Below are positions 9,349-18,261 of a stretch of 64,000 nucleotides of DNA, piece after piece (positions within the stretch are counted from its first letter, which is position 1; each line of letters starts with the position of its first letter). Location of the stretch: NCBI RefSeq assembly GCF_050589705.1, contig NZ_JBNGOT010000013.1, forward strand, positions 70,916 to 134,915, written 5' to 3'. Under the pieces are notes generated by a model, which saw only the letters and a program-made list of their open reading frames with translations, made no database searches and was not told the DNA's origin. The position numbers and the translations under genes are program-made. The stretch is from Sunxiuqinia rutila (GTDB taxonomy: Bacteria > Bacteroidota > Bacteroidia > Bacteroidales > Prolixibacteraceae).

Positions 9349-9939
9349 ATGAAACGAACTGTAAAAATATACTTGTTGCTTTTGGTGGTAGGTCTTTCGG
9401 TGGCTTGTACGAAAAGCAAGAACAAGCCAGGACATACTTTTTTCCCGGATATGGCCTATTCTCCGGCCTATAAAACCTATTCCGAAAATCCGGTTTTTGA
9501 GGACGGCCAAACCATGCGTTTACCGGCTGAGGGAACGATTCCACGCGGATTTAAACCTTATCCTTATGCCGGGCGATCAATGGAAGAGCAGGTGCGAGCT
9601 GGCCAGGAACTGGAAAATCCGCTTCAAGCAACCCCTGAGGTGCTGGCAGAAGGAAAGCGTCAGTATGAAATTTTTTGTGTGAGTTGTCATGGCGATATTG
9701 GCGATGGCAATGGGCATCTATTCACCAGCCGGGTTTTTCCGGCAAAGCCTCGTTCCTTAATTGATGATTACTTGAAAGGGAAGCCTGATGGGGAAATTTA
9801 CCATGTCATTACACGGGGATCTTTTTCGGGCTTGATGGGGCCCCACGGTGGCCAGATAAGCCCGGAAAACCGCTGGCGGATTGTTCACTATGTGCGAAGC
9901 CTGGCACAAGATCAGAACATCGCTTCCAGTGAAAATTGA
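9349..9939 (+). CDS. actE: Alternative complex III subunit E, monoheme cytochrome c lipoprotein
   Basis: About 196 residues from ATG 9349; a TTG two codons earlier (9343) is also in frame, but the ATG gives a clean lipoprotein signal. The signal (about 1-18) ends in LSVAC, a lipobox, so the protein should be anchored by a lipidated Cys on the periplasmic face. One heme motif, CVSCH, lies near residue 108. A later GLMGPHGGQ stretch probably supplies the distal Met ligand. The monoheme subunit receives electrons from the ActA hemes and hands them to the oxidase. The caa3 operon lies just downstream on the opposite strand. Confidence 0.9.
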   Translation: MKRTVKIYLLLLVVGLSVACTKSKNKPGHTFFPDMAYSPAYKTYSENPVFEDGQTMRLPAEGTIPRGFKPYPYAGRSMEEQVRAGQELENPLQATPEVLAEGKRQYEIFCVSCHGDIGDGNGHLFTSRVFPAKPRSLIDDYLKGKPDGEIYHVITRGSFSGLMGPHGGQISPENRWRIVHYVRSLAQDQNIASSEN

Positions 9940-9962
9940 TTTTTGGGACTAAATTATTGACA

Positions 9963-10436
9963 ATGAAGATCAGAAAAAACACGATTGCAACAATTCAATA
10001 TTCGGTAACAGATGCTTCCGATGGCAAGCTGCTGCAAAAGGTTTCGGTTGAAGATCAGCAAGAGTTTTTGTTTGGAAACCAATTGTTACTCGAAGTCTTT
10101 GAATATCATTTGCAGGGGCTTTCTGCCGGCGATTCGTTTGAATTTCAGGCTGGATCTGAAGAAGCTTACGGACCGATAGACCCCAAAGCAATTGTTGATT
10201 TATCCATTCAAACATTTGCAGAAGAAGATGGCCGGATTGATCATGAGGTGGTTCAGGTAGGCCATGTTTTTCCTATGGGAGACCGACAAGGAAATCAGCT
10301 TTATGGAAAGATAATCAGGAAAAAGGAGGATTGGGTCACGATGGACTTTAATCATCCGATGGCAGGAAAAGACCTTCGGTTTTCCGGAAAAATATTGACT
10401 GTCAGAGAAGCCTCCCCGGATGAAATTCCATCTTAA
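9963..10436 (+). CDS. SlyD-like FKBP-type peptidyl-prolyl isomerase
   Basis: From ATG 9963 the protein has 157 residues; a TTG at 9936 is in frame but gives an unlikely extension into actE. It shows the SlyD/FKBP layout: a short beta strand start (IRKNTIATIQYSVTD), a GLSAGDSFEFQAG loop, EEAYGPIDPKAIV (compare EAYGEYD in SlyD), an insert-in-flap chaperone domain, and a C-terminal return to the FKBP strand (FNHPMAGKDLRFSGKI). It lacks the His-rich metal tail of E. coli SlyD. As last gene of the act operon it may help fold its products, which is inference from position only. Confidence 0.85.
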   Translation: MKIRKNTIATIQYSVTDASDGKLLQKVSVEDQQEFLFGNQLLLEVFEYHLQGLSAGDSFEFQAGSEEAYGPIDPKAIVDLSIQTFAEEDGRIDHEVVQVGHVFPMGDRQGNQLYGKIIRKKEDWVTMDFNHPMAGKDLRFSGKILTVREASPDEIPS

Positions 10437-10455
10437 TCCGGGGAATTGTTTTTTT
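10413..10455 (+). terminator. Rho-independent terminator of the act operon
   Basis: TCCCCGGAT (10413-10421) and ATCCGGGGA (10436-10444) form a perfect 9-bp stem around a 14-nt loop, followed by a T-rich tract to 10455. The 5' arm lies inside the last codons of the isomerase gene and the stop codon falls in the loop. Confidence 0.85.
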
Positions 10456-10505
10456 AGATACAAACTCAAGTAACCACTTTCAGCTTTTATGTGACAGAGA
10501 AATAT

Positions 10506-10898
10506 TTATTTGCGGGGTTGTTTCTTCCCTGATTCCAATTTTGCTGCTGTTTGTTTTAACGCTCCTGAAGATTCAGGTACCAAGTAGATAATAGTCATCT
10601 CTTGCGATGATTGGTCAATGGCACTGAGATCTAAAACGTAGGTTTCATAACCCTCACACCGAATAAGGACATTCAGGGTATCTGAGGGCAAATTCCAAAG
10701 TCTGAAATCGCCATCTTCATTGGTAATTGTACCAATTCCTTGTTGGTCATCTTCAATGCATACACTGACTCCGTAAATCGGTTCCTGAGTAATTTTGTCG
10801 AGTACGCGTGCATGTACGTTGGTGTTTTCAATGTTGCCTGCTGTTGTAAACAGGGCGGATAGCATAAGTAAGCTAAATACAATAAGTGGTGTTTTCAT
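10506..10898 (-). CDS. Secreted carboxypeptidase-regulatory-like domain protein
   Basis: A 130-residue protein with an N-terminal signal peptide (about 1-20, ending near FTTAG). One beta-sandwich of the CarboxypepD_reg-like type follows: VHARVLDKITQEPIYGVSV, GTITNEDGDFRLWNL and NVLIRCEGYETYVLDL are the classic strands. The tail is basic. Such domains stand at the N-terminus of many TonB-dependent receptors, but here the domain is alone, so no enzymatic role is suggested. It converges on the act operon terminator. Its own function is unknown. Confidence 0.7.
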   Translation of the reverse strand: MKTPLIVFSLLMLSALFTTAGNIENTNVHARVLDKITQEPIYGVSVCIEDDQQGIGTITNEDGDFRLWNLPSDTLNVLIRCEGYETYVLDLSAIDQSSQEMTIIYLVPESSGALKQTAAKLESGKKQPRK

Positions 10899-11201
10899 AC
10901 GTCATCAATGTTTTAAAAGTACGTATGGAACTTACTTTAATACTTTCACTTGATTGTTCTGGTTTCCTGACGTGGTAAATGAAATTTTAAAGTTTAATTC
11001 CTGTATTCTGAACTGTTATTTCTGTTTCTATTAACTACTACAAATACAAGGCCTAAGAGTTCTTGTGAGATGTTAAAAAAATACAAAATAGCAGAGCCAC
11101 TTAAAATTTTGGGCTTTTGATCAATCTGTAGGGCTAAAACCGACCCAAATGAGCGGGGAAGTTCTCACTTTTGTGAGAGGAATTTATCATTTTGATTCTA
11201 G
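10899..11201. other. Intergenic stretch without a recognised gene
   Basis: A 303-base A/T-rich stretch between two minus-strand genes. It must hold the promoter of the downstream gene; a one-mismatch -7 box (minus TACTTTTA) lies just before that gene. I saw no ORF, tRNA or clear terminator hairpin. Confidence 0.5.
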
Positions 11202-11504
11202 TCATTCTAATACGGAATAGCCTCTCTTTTCAATTGCTTTTTGGATCTCCTCTTTGTTTGTCTTAGCCGGGTTAAATACAACACGGGTTGTTGAATCTTC
11301 ATGGTTGGCTTCAACCAAGCTTATTCCTTCCAGCTGATTGACGCCCTTTTGAATCGACTCTTCACAATGATCGCAGGTCATGCCCTCGATGTGGTACACA
11401 AGCTCTATTTGCTGAATGGCTTGTTCTGCTTCGGGTTGGGTACTTTTCGATGTACATGCAACGGTAGCTATACTTAGCAATAGTAGTAATGCGGCTGTTT
11501 TCAT
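11202..11504 (-). CDS. Heavy-metal-associated (HMA) domain lipoprotein
   Basis: 100 residues. A lipoprotein signal (about 1-17) ends in ATVAC. An HMA fold follows with the metal site GMTCDHC (Cys near 44 and 47) in the usual position, then helices and the closing KRGYSV strand. It resembles a CopZ/MerP-type metal carrier tethered to the envelope, probably binding Cu(I). Placement next to oxidase assembly genes fits copper delivery, but the metal is not proven by sequence. Confidence 0.8.
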   Translation of the reverse strand: MKTAALLLLLSIATVACTSKSTQPEAEQAIQQIELVYHIEGMTCDHCEESIQKGVNQLEGISLVEANHEDSTTRVVFNPAKTNKEEIQKAIEKRGYSVLE

Positions 11505-11582
11505 GAATGCTGATTGTTTAAGGTTAATATGGTTTTTCCTGTTATATCGACTTTTTCGGAGTGATAGGGAGCTCCAAACAGC

Positions 11583-12059
11583 TTAGTCAATGAGTGGTGC
11601 CAATATTTCTTCGCTGCCTTCTCCTGCTTCTCCCATAACTGCTTTTGCATGGGCACCAAGCAGCTTGGACAATAAGCCGGCATTGATCCGGGTAATGTAT
11701 GTTTTTCCATCACTTTTTTCGAAGATGGCAATCCGGCAGGGCATCATGGCAGACAGCTGCCGGTCAGCATCGCCTGTCAGCAGACGTGCAGCTAAATCGG
11801 GTTTACAAATTGAAAAGACCCTAACAGGCTTTACCTCAAATCCATGTTTGGACAGGGTGGCCTGCAGGTTATACTGGTGTGGCATACTCCAGTTATTTTC
11901 TTGTACGGATTGTTCTATTCGTTCAATCGTTTCGGTAAAATTATAGTTGCTTTCACTTACAGTAAATAACATTTTAGGAACGGTAAGGAAAATTACCAGG
12001 AAACTAAGCAGAATTCCGGTCACTAATCCGGTTATAAAAATCATTGCTTTTTGTTGCAT
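11583..12059 (-). CDS. DUF302 domain membrane-anchored protein
   Basis: 158 residues with one N-terminal transmembrane anchor (about 5-28). A DUF302 domain follows: the segment TETIERIEQSVQENNWSMP, then VRVFSICKPDLAARLL, and MMPCRIAIFEKSDGKTYITRIN. Family structures show a small alpha/beta fold of unsettled function, sometimes linked to heavy metals or redox. It follows the heme O synthase gene region on the same strand, and the HMA lipoprotein gene lies 78 bases downstream. Start chosen at ATG 12059. Confidence 0.75.
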   Translation of the reverse strand: MQQKAMIFITGLVTGILLSFLVIFLTVPKMLFTVSESNYNFTETIERIEQSVQENNWSMPHQYNLQATLSKHGFEVKPVRVFSICKPDLAARLLTGDADRQLSAMMPCRIAIFEKSDGKTYITRINAGLLSKLLGAHAKAVMGEAGEGSEEILAPLID

Positions 12060-12124
12060 CTTTAAAATATTTAGAAATCTAGATGTATTGGTATAACATC
12101 TGCTTTTTTTATTTGTTCAACGAC

Positions 12125-13003
12125 TCAAATGCGAAACAAAAGGCTGTCGATGATCAAGGCAATCATCATAAACAGGTAGAGGAAGTTAAGTTTGAAGAAG
12201 GTTGGCCGGACAGGCAGGTTGTGTCGAACCAGCAATTGTCGGCTAGTGGTGAAAAGCAGGTAAAATATATAAAGCAACAACACCGCAACAACAACAGGAC
12301 TGATCATGATTTTTAAAGCAATAATCAGCGCGGCTGCAATGGTTGATAAAATCCAGGTATAACTGAGGCGTTTAATCTGGTTTTCAGAGAAAAGGTCATT
12401 CAGGCTGGGGTAGTTCACCAGTTTGTATTGTTCGCCGAACATAAGCAATAAGAGCCAGAAGTGCGGGATTTGTCCAATGAAAAAGAAAATGGCCACCCAA
12501 AAAATCACCGGATCCATTAGTGAGCCGCCAGCAGCAAGCCAGCCAATGTAAGGTGGCAGTGCGCCCACAAGTGAGCCGGGTACTACGGCAAAAGCGGTAA
12601 CCTTTTTCAGGGGGGTATAAAATCCATTGTAGGAGATCAGGGTGATTACACTGGCTATCAGTGCTACGGGAGCAAAATGATTACTTAGAATCCAGGCCCC
12701 GGCAACAAAGTAGCTTAAGGCTACCATCAGAGCAAATGTTGGCGATATTTTGCCGGACGGAATTGGACGGTTTTGCGTCCTCGGCATATGCTTGTCGATC
12801 TTGTACTCTTGCCAATGGTTGATGGCACTCGAACTGCAGGACACTAAAAAAACACCAAGCGCCAGGTATAAACCTTCCATCCCAAAGCTTCCTGTTTGCA
12901 GCACATAACCGGTTACTGCAGATAATGAAATGGGCAAAGAAATACGTACTTTGCCCAATTGAAGAATAATTTTAAGGTAGGAGCCTGGTGTTTGTGGGCC
13001 CAT
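12125..13003 (-). CDS. ctaB: Protoheme IX farnesyltransferase (heme O synthase)
   Basis: 292 residues, UbiA superfamily, with about eight to nine transmembrane helices. The prenyl-diphosphate site appears as NHWQEYKIDKHMPRTQNRP (about 63-80), an N/DxxxD-type motif with the conserved R-T-x-x-R-P that marks CyoE/CtaB. A second site lies near YNGFYTPLKKVTAF. It farnesylates heme B to heme O, precursor of the heme A needed by the caa3 oxidase encoded directly upstream on the same strand, one base from subunit II. No heme A synthase gene (ctaA) is visible in the window. Confidence 0.93.
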   Translation of the reverse strand: MGPQTPGSYLKIILQLGKVRISLPISLSAVTGYVLQTGSFGMEGLYLALGVFLVSCSSSAINHWQEYKIDKHMPRTQNRPIPSGKISPTFALMVALSYFVAGAWILSNHFAPVALIASVITLISYNGFYTPLKKVTAFAVVPGSLVGALPPYIGWLAAGGSLMDPVIFWVAIFFFIGQIPHFWLLLLMFGEQYKLVNYPSLNDLFSENQIKRLSYTWILSTIAAALIIALKIMISPVVVAVLLLYIFYLLFTTSRQLLVRHNLPVRPTFFKLNFLYLFMMIALIIDSLLFRI

Positions 13004-13004
13004 A

Positions 13005-13949
13005 TTATTTCAAGGTTTTCAAGTATTCAATAATATTGGCAATGTCCTCATCACTCAGCTGTCCCTGGTAGCTTTGCATCAGTCCTTTGTTAAAGCCATC
13101 CACGATGTCGGCTTCCGGCTCATAAATGGACCGTTTGATGTATTCATCATCCACCGTTATGGTGCGTTCGTCGCCTTGCGTTTTAACGGTCACTTCGTGC
13201 CCGTAAATGCCTTTAAACGAAGGACCGATGATTTTCGATCCGTCTACCGAATGGCAAGCAAAGCAGCCAATGTTGGTCATGATTCGTTTGCCGGTAGCTG
13301 CGGGTGACTCCACCGCAGCACTGGCCACTTGTTGTGTGGTGTCAGTGTACCAGTTGTTAAACTCGTCCTGAGGCATCACTTTCACCCAATTGTACATATA
13401 GGAGTGTTGAAGCCCACAATATTCGGTACAAAACAACTCATAGATTCCTTCATTCTGAGGGGTAAACCACATGAATTTATCGCGTCCTGGAACAACATCT
13501 TCCTTTACGCGAAACGAAGGGATGAAAAGAGAATGGACAACATCCATCGAACGCAAGTTGAGTTTTACCGGTTGATCCTTGGGAACGAACAGGGTATCGG
13601 TTCGGCGGCCGTTTTCATATTCAAACGTAAAGTTCCACATCCGGGCAATAACGGTAATCTCAAAGCTGTCTTCCGGTGCTTTTTTCATGGGTTTCCATCC
13701 GGCCCATCCATAATAAAACATGATTAAAACTAAGATGGTTGGTATGATGGTCCAGATCAATTCCAGCAGGTTACTTCCTTTGATTTGCTCGGCTTTGGGA
13801 TGTCGCTTTTTGTTGTACCTGAAAATAAAGTAAATCATGACTGCTGTCAGCGCAATCAGAAAGAAAAAACTGACGGCAAGAATAAACAGGAATGCCCGGT
13901 CGACATCGGCAACAAAATTAGAGGCTTGTGTTGATGCTAAAATATACAT
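13005..13949 (-). CDS. ctaC: Cytochrome c oxidase subunit II with fused cytochrome c (caa3 type)
   Basis: 314 residues. Two transmembrane helices (about 17-40 and 60-82) are followed by a cupredoxin domain with the CuA site: Cys174, Cys178, His182 and Met185 in FCTEYCGLQHSYM, with the first His ligand in MDVVHSLFIPSF. A C-terminal cytochrome c domain is fused on, with CFACH at Cys229-His233 and a probable distal Met in GLMQSYQGQL. This fusion defines a caa3-type enzyme able to take electrons from ActE or ActA without a soluble cytochrome. It is encoded between subunit IV and ctaB. Confidence 0.95.
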   Translation of the reverse strand: MYILASTQASNFVADVDRAFLFILAVSFFFLIALTAVMIYFIFRYNKKRHPKAEQIKGSNLLELIWTIIPTILVLIMFYYGWAGWKPMKKAPEDSFEITVIARMWNFTFEYENGRRTDTLFVPKDQPVKLNLRSMDVVHSLFIPSFRVKEDVVPGRDKFMWFTPQNEGIYELFCTEYCGLQHSYMYNWVKVMPQDEFNNWYTDTTQQVASAAVESPAATGKRIMTNIGCFACHSVDGSKIIGPSFKGIYGHEVTVKTQGDERTITVDDEYIKRSIYEPEADIVDGFNKGLMQSYQGQLSDEDIANIIEYLKTLK

Positions 13950-13955
13950 AGTTTT

Positions 13956-14240
13956 TTATCTGAAGGAGTAGTCAAAAAATGTAACAATAACCACAGCGAT
14001 AAATACTGCTAAAACAAATCCGACCATGATTCGAATATAAGGCTGATCAAATTTCAGGTGCATGAAATAGGTCAGTACTAAACTTGATTTAATCGAGGCC
14101 AGCAATAAGGCTCCGACAACCGTGTAGCTTCCCAGTTCGATATCGGTAATGGCTATCGAAAGAAAGGTTAGTACCACTAAAACCAGCAAGACGATGGCGT
14201 AAACACGGTACGGTACGATATGATGTTTTTCATTTTCCAT
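13956..14240 (-). CDS. Cytochrome c oxidase subunit IV
   Basis: 94 residues with three hydrophobic helices (about 10-30, 38-58 and 70-92), the pattern of bacterial aa3/caa3 oxidase subunit IV (COX4_pro/CtaF-like). The HIVPYRVYAIVLLVLVVLT start and the SSLVLTYFMHLKFD segment are characteristic. It has no cofactor and probably stabilises subunits I and III. It lies 6 bases before ctaC and 10 bases after subunit III. Confidence 0.85.
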   Translation of the reverse strand: MENEKHHIVPYRVYAIVLLVLVVLTFLSIAITDIELGSYTVVGALLLASIKSSLVLTYFMHLKFDQPYIRIMVGFVLAVFIAVVIVTFFDYSFR

Positions 14241-14250
14241 AGGTCAGTCG

Positions 14251-14868
14251 TTAAGTGATTAAGTAAAATAATGGGAAAAGGAAAATCCAGATTAAGTCGA
14301 CCAGGTGCCAGTAAAGCCCGGCATTTTCCAGCAGGGTGGGGCGTCCGGCATGAACGGTTCCTTTGTGTACCCGGGCTAGGGCAAATCCCATAATAACCAG
14401 CCCGGCAACAATGTGCAATGCGTGCAAGCCGGTCATTACAAAGTATAAACCAAAGAACAAGACTTCCCCTTGACTCATTTCTTCTTTCATGTATTCGGAG
14501 CCCGGAAAAATACCATGATCAAACTTAACGCCCCACTCGAAATATTTATTGATCAAAAAGATGATTGCCAAAATAAATGTGATTTCAAGCAGGAGAATAG
14601 CCGTGCCTTTTTGCTTTTTCTGAAGGGCGGTGGTCGACATGGCAATGGTCATACTACTCACCAGCAAAATAAGCGTATTTAAGGCACCAACCGTCAGGTT
14701 TAGCTCTCCGGCTGCCATGTGAAAGGCATCGTGATTTAAATAGCGGTAAACTGAATAAATAATGAACAGGCCACCAAACAGCAGCAATTCACTAAAGATG
14801 AAGAGCCACATTCCGATCTTCGATCCTTCGGGATCATAGTGCTCATCATGTTGAATAACTTGTGACAT
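14251..14868 (-). CDS. ctaE: Cytochrome c oxidase subunit III
   Basis: 205 residues with five transmembrane helices, the short form typical of quinol and caa3 oxidases. Marks of the family are KIGMWLFIFSELLLFGGLF near the N-terminus, the FVMTGLHALHIVAGL helix (about 140-155) and the final AGLYWHLVDLIWIFLFPLFYL helix. The subunit supports proton uptake and the stability of subunit I. It is encoded 11 bases after subunit I in the same operon. Confidence 0.93.
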   Translation of the reverse strand: MSQVIQHDEHYDPEGSKIGMWLFIFSELLLFGGLFIIYSVYRYLNHDAFHMAAGELNLTVGALNTLILLVSSMTIAMSTTALQKKQKGTAILLLEITFILAIIFLINKYFEWGVKFDHGIFPGSEYMKEEMSQGEVLFFGLYFVMTGLHALHIVAGLVIMGFALARVHKGTVHAGRPTLLENAGLYWHLVDLIWIFLFPLFYLIT

Positions 14869-14879
14869 AGGTATAGCGT

Positions 14880-16496
14880 TTATTGATATTCGTAAGGTCC
14901 GTCTTTTTCGTGATATTCAGGAATCTGATCAAAGTTTTCCAAGGGCGGTGGCGATGGTACGGTCCATTCCAGCGTTTTTCCTTTCCATGGATCCTTGGGG
15001 GCAATGGGGCCGCTTTTGGCTGAACGGAACAGGTTGATCAGAATAATTATCAAGCCCAGAGTCATTACCCACGAGCCAAGTGTAGAAAGGATGTTGGCTG
15101 CGTGAAACTCTTCGAGATAATCGTAATACCGACGAGGCATTCCCTGCATACCAAGGTAAAACATGGGCGAATACAAGGCCAGAAAACCAGTTGTGAAAAT
15201 CAACCAGCCAATGTTGGCCCAAGTGGCGTCGTACATCCGTCCAAACATTTTAGGAAACCAATAATGAATGGCACCAAAGAAAGAGAACCCAACACCTCCA
15301 AAAACAATGAAGTGAAAGTGAGCAACCACAAAAGCCGTATCATGCAAATACACATTGGTGGCCAGTGCGCCAACCACCAGTCCTGACAAACCTCCGATCA
15401 TGAAAACGAAGATGAAACCGGCAGCCCAGTAAAAAGGCGTTTGTAGGTTGATCGAGCCTTTATACATGGTCGAGATCCAGTTGAAAACCTTGATGGCGCT
15501 GGGAATGGCAACCAGAAAGGTTAGAATGGAAAAGGTATATTGGGCGGTGCCGCTCATTCCGGAGGTAAACATGTGATGTCCCCAGACAAAGTAGCCGACA
15601 AAAGCAATGGCAAGGGTAGAGGCTACAATCGCCTTATAACCAAAAATATGCTTTTGCGAGAAGGTCGGAATAATTTCAGAAATGGCTCCCATGGCAGGCA
15701 AAATCATCACGTAAACAGCCGGGTGCGAATAGATCCAGAACAGGTGTTGGTACAAAATAGGGTCACCTCCCAAGGCGGGGTCAAATACGCCGATTCCGAA
15801 AATACGTTCGAGTGCAACTAGTACTAGGGTAATCCCCACAACCGGAGTAGCCAGCAACTGGATCCAGGCCGTGCCATAAAGGGTCCACGGAAACAAGGGC
15901 ATTTTCGTCCAGGTCATTCCGGGAGCACGCATCCGGTGAATGGTTACAATGAAGTTCAGACCGGTCAAAATGGATGAGAACCCTAGCACAAAGGCTCCAA
16001 ATATGGCCGGCAGCATGTTCGATCCTGTTTTGAAACTGTAGGGGGCGTAAAAAGTCCAGCCGGTGTCGGGCGATCCGTCACCAAACAAAACCGATGAAAT
16101 GACCAGAATGGCTCCGGCAATGTACACCCACCAGGATAATAAATTCAGCTTTGGAAAAGCCACATCTTTAGCTCCAATCATGATGGGAAGCATAAAGTTT
16201 CCAAAAACAGCCGGCAGTCCGGGAATCACAATCATAAAGATCATAATCACACCATGGACCGTAAAGACGGCATTGTAATCTTTCGCTTCCATAATGGTTT
16301 TACCCGGAGCAATCAGCTCAAACTTCATGGCCAATCCCAGGGTAACGCCAACTAAAAATAAAGTCATCATCGAATACAGGTAGAGTAGGCCAATACGTTT
16401 GTGGTCGGTGGATAAAATCCATTTCCACAATCCTTTGTGCTTGCCTTGGTATTCTAAATAACTTACATCATTTGGGGTTTTAGAACTTGCTTGCAT
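14880..16496 (-). CDS. ctaD: Cytochrome c oxidase subunit I
   Basis: 538 residues with the twelve-helix heme-copper oxidase core. Heme a/a3 and CuB ligands are in place: FTVHGVIMIF (His of heme a), WIYSHPAVYVMILPAMG (CuB His and the crosslink Tyr), GHHMFTSGM (two CuB His) and TAFVVAHFHFIVFGG (two His for the hemes). The MILPAMGAISEIIP segment, with Glu before IIP, fits a type A enzyme. It reduces O2 to water and pumps protons. It is the first oxidase gene after the Sco gene in the minus-strand operon. Confidence 0.97.
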   Translation of the reverse strand: MQASSKTPNDVSYLEYQGKHKGLWKWILSTDHKRIGLLYLYSMMTLFLVGVTLGLAMKFELIAPGKTIMEAKDYNAVFTVHGVIMIFMIVIPGLPAVFGNFMLPIMIGAKDVAFPKLNLLSWWVYIAGAILVISSVLFGDGSPDTGWTFYAPYSFKTGSNMLPAIFGAFVLGFSSILTGLNFIVTIHRMRAPGMTWTKMPLFPWTLYGTAWIQLLATPVVGITLVLVALERIFGIGVFDPALGGDPILYQHLFWIYSHPAVYVMILPAMGAISEIIPTFSQKHIFGYKAIVASTLAIAFVGYFVWGHHMFTSGMSGTAQYTFSILTFLVAIPSAIKVFNWISTMYKGSINLQTPFYWAAGFIFVFMIGGLSGLVVGALATNVYLHDTAFVVAHFHFIVFGGVGFSFFGAIHYWFPKMFGRMYDATWANIGWLIFTTGFLALYSPMFYLGMQGMPRRYYDYLEEFHAANILSTLGSWVMTLGLIIILINLFRSAKSGPIAPKDPWKGKTLEWTVPSPPPLENFDQIPEYHEKDGPYEYQ

Positions 16497-16511
16497 AGGA
16501 ATGTTCGTTTG

Positions 16512-17312
16512 TTAAACTTCTTTTCGTTTAGGTTTGAGTATCAAAAACAGGAAAATAACGAGTGCAAAAAAGATGATGACCGTTCCGGCAACTTTGGTCA
16601 CATTTAAGACATAGGTTTGTCCTTGTGGGTCATACGAATAACAGAATTGCAATATTTTATTGATTGTCGGGCCGGATTGCCCTTTGTTGGCTTCGATAAT
16701 AGCCATTTTAAATTCAAATGGCAGGAAATAAATCCCGTTGAGGTAGCGCGTAATTTTCCCGTCGGGACTGATTACCATGACTGAGGCAGCATGTAAAAAA
16801 TCGTTGCCTGTTTTTTTGTATTGAAAACCTACTGCCTGCACCGCCTTTGCAATACTGGCACTATCGGAAATGAAAAATTTCCAGCCGGCGGCAATGGCTT
16901 CTTTTTTATTCACCAGGTTGAGGTAGTTGGTCTTTTTGCGCTGCGCCAAGTCCAAGGTTTCCGTTGGATCGAAACTGATGGTGAGTACCTGGTAATCTTC
17001 GTTTGGTTTCAAATCCGATCGATCCATCACTTCAGCCAGCCCTTCCATAAGCGGACTGCAAATGCCGGGACAGCGGTAGTAAACAAAGTTTAAAATGGTC
17101 GGTTTGTCAATTAAATCAGAAAGCAGCACCTGCTGCGAATCCAATCCGGTGAGATAAATGCCTTCCGGCAGGTAGTCGTCTAAATGCTCAATTACCCCAA
17201 TTTCAGGACTGTTCTGAGCATTGGTTGCAGGATTGATTTGCCCTAGGGAGTTGATTTGTAAACAAACTAAAGCCGCAACAAAAAATAGCACTTGTTTAGG
17301 AATTAGCCTCAT
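16512..17312 (-). CDS. SCO1/SenC family copper chaperone
   Basis: 266 residues. An N-terminal export segment (about 1-24) is followed by a thioredoxin-like SCO domain with the metal-binding CPGIC (Cys near 79 and 83) and the conserved His in FLHAASVMVI (near 174). A C-terminal transmembrane helix (about 240-260) ends in a short basic tail (KPKRKEV), so the protein may be anchored at both ends. It loads the CuA site of oxidase subunit II; its place as first gene of the caa3 operon agrees. The roughly 225 bases upstream show no exact -7 box. Confidence 0.9.
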   Translation of the reverse strand: MRLIPKQVLFFVAALVCLQINSLGQINPATNAQNSPEIGVIEHLDDYLPEGIYLTGLDSQQVLLSDLIDKPTILNFVYYRCPGICSPLMEGLAEVMDRSDLKPNEDYQVLTISFDPTETLDLAQRKKTNYLNLVNKKEAIAAGWKFFISDSASIAKAVQAVGFQYKKTGNDFLHAASVMVISPDGKITRYLNGIYFLPFEFKMAIIEANKGQSGPTINKILQFCYSYDPQGQTYVLNVTKVAGTVIIFFALVIFLFLILKPKRKEV

Positions 17313-17538
17313 ATAGTTTAGCCTCTTGATTTTTGATTTTCTACAAGATAGAAAGACCGATTTACTTTATCACCATAAGAAACCCCAAACCACTACTGAA
17401 TGTTTATGAAAAAAGCGATAAATGCGTTATTTTATTCTGATTTTAGACGGTACCTCGTGCTTCAAGTCCGTATTTCTTTTATGTTTCTTAGTTCAATGGG
17501 TTCAACCTCAGGTTGTAGGGGTTGGTTGTTGATTTAAT

Positions 17539-18261
17539 TCAATGACAGCAGCTTTCTTCCATAACCCGCTCTGCCGGCACCAGTTTTTCGGCTTTGGGGC
17601 TCACGTAAGGAATGCCCAGTGACAGACCTCGAAGAATAAAGAGAATTCCGAGCAAGACAATAAAGTAGGGAACCACGCGCCGCATGCCAGTGCGTAAGCG
17701 TCCACTAATCATGTTTCCGGTTAGCGATAAAAGCATCATCATGGGGATGGTGCCCAAGCCAAATAAAACCATAAACAAGGCTCCGGAGAACAGTTGGTTG
17801 GTGTTGATGGCTCCGGCAATGGCCACGTAAACCAAGCCGCAGGGAAGTAACCCATTGAGCAGGCCAATGCTAAACAATGACTGAAATGAATGGTTGGCAA
17901 ACAGCTGACGTAATTTTGAAATCAGTCGTCCGGCATAACCTGTAAATAGATTGTTCAGGCTGATGCGTTGTTTAAAGAAATAAGGGAAAAGCACGTTCAG
18001 AATCATGACAATCCCCAGCAGGATTGATGTCCATTGTTGGAAGCCGGCCAGCTGAATTCCTTGGCCCAATAAGCCGAAAAGTAAACCTAAAACGGCGTAG
18101 GTCAGCGTTCGTCCCAGGTTATAAAGCAGGCTGCCTACAACTTTTGCTGCCGGTTTGTGGCTTTTTAAGGGCAGGGCTACGGCAATAGGACCACACATGC
18201 CAATACAGTGAAAACTGCCGATTAGTCCAATGGTTAGCGGAGTTATCAAATCAAACATCAT
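17539..18261 (-). CDS. SafE/DsbD-like membrane protein of the cbb3 assembly cluster
   Basis: 240 residues with six to seven transmembrane helices, annotated in relatives as sulfite exporter TauE/SafE family or CcoS-linked heavy-metal transporter. Early SFHCIGMCGPIAVAL (Cys near 19 and 24) resembles the metal or thiol site of the DsbD_2/UreH-like family. The tail ends in ESCCH, a second potential metal-binding cluster. It overlaps ccoH by 4 bases and is the last gene of the cbb3 cluster. A role in copper transport for oxidase assembly is likely but inferred from context. Confidence 0.78.
   Translation of the reverse strand: MMFDLITPLTIGLIGSFHCIGMCGPIAVALPLKSHKPAAKVVGSLLYNLGRTLTYAVLGLLFGLLGQGIQLAGFQQWTSILLGIVMILNVLFPYFFKQRISLNNLFTGYAGRLISKLRQLFANHSFQSLFSIGLLNGLLPCGLVYVAIAGAINTNQLFSGALFMVLFGLGTIPMMMLLSLTGNMISGRLRTGMRRVVPYFIVLLGILFILRGLSLGIPYVSPKAEKLVPAERVMEESCCH

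Noticed and set aside
17440..17530. Terminator after the cbb3 cluster (CAACCT / AGGTTG palindrome)
   Set aside because: Loop of one base and no T tract on either strand.
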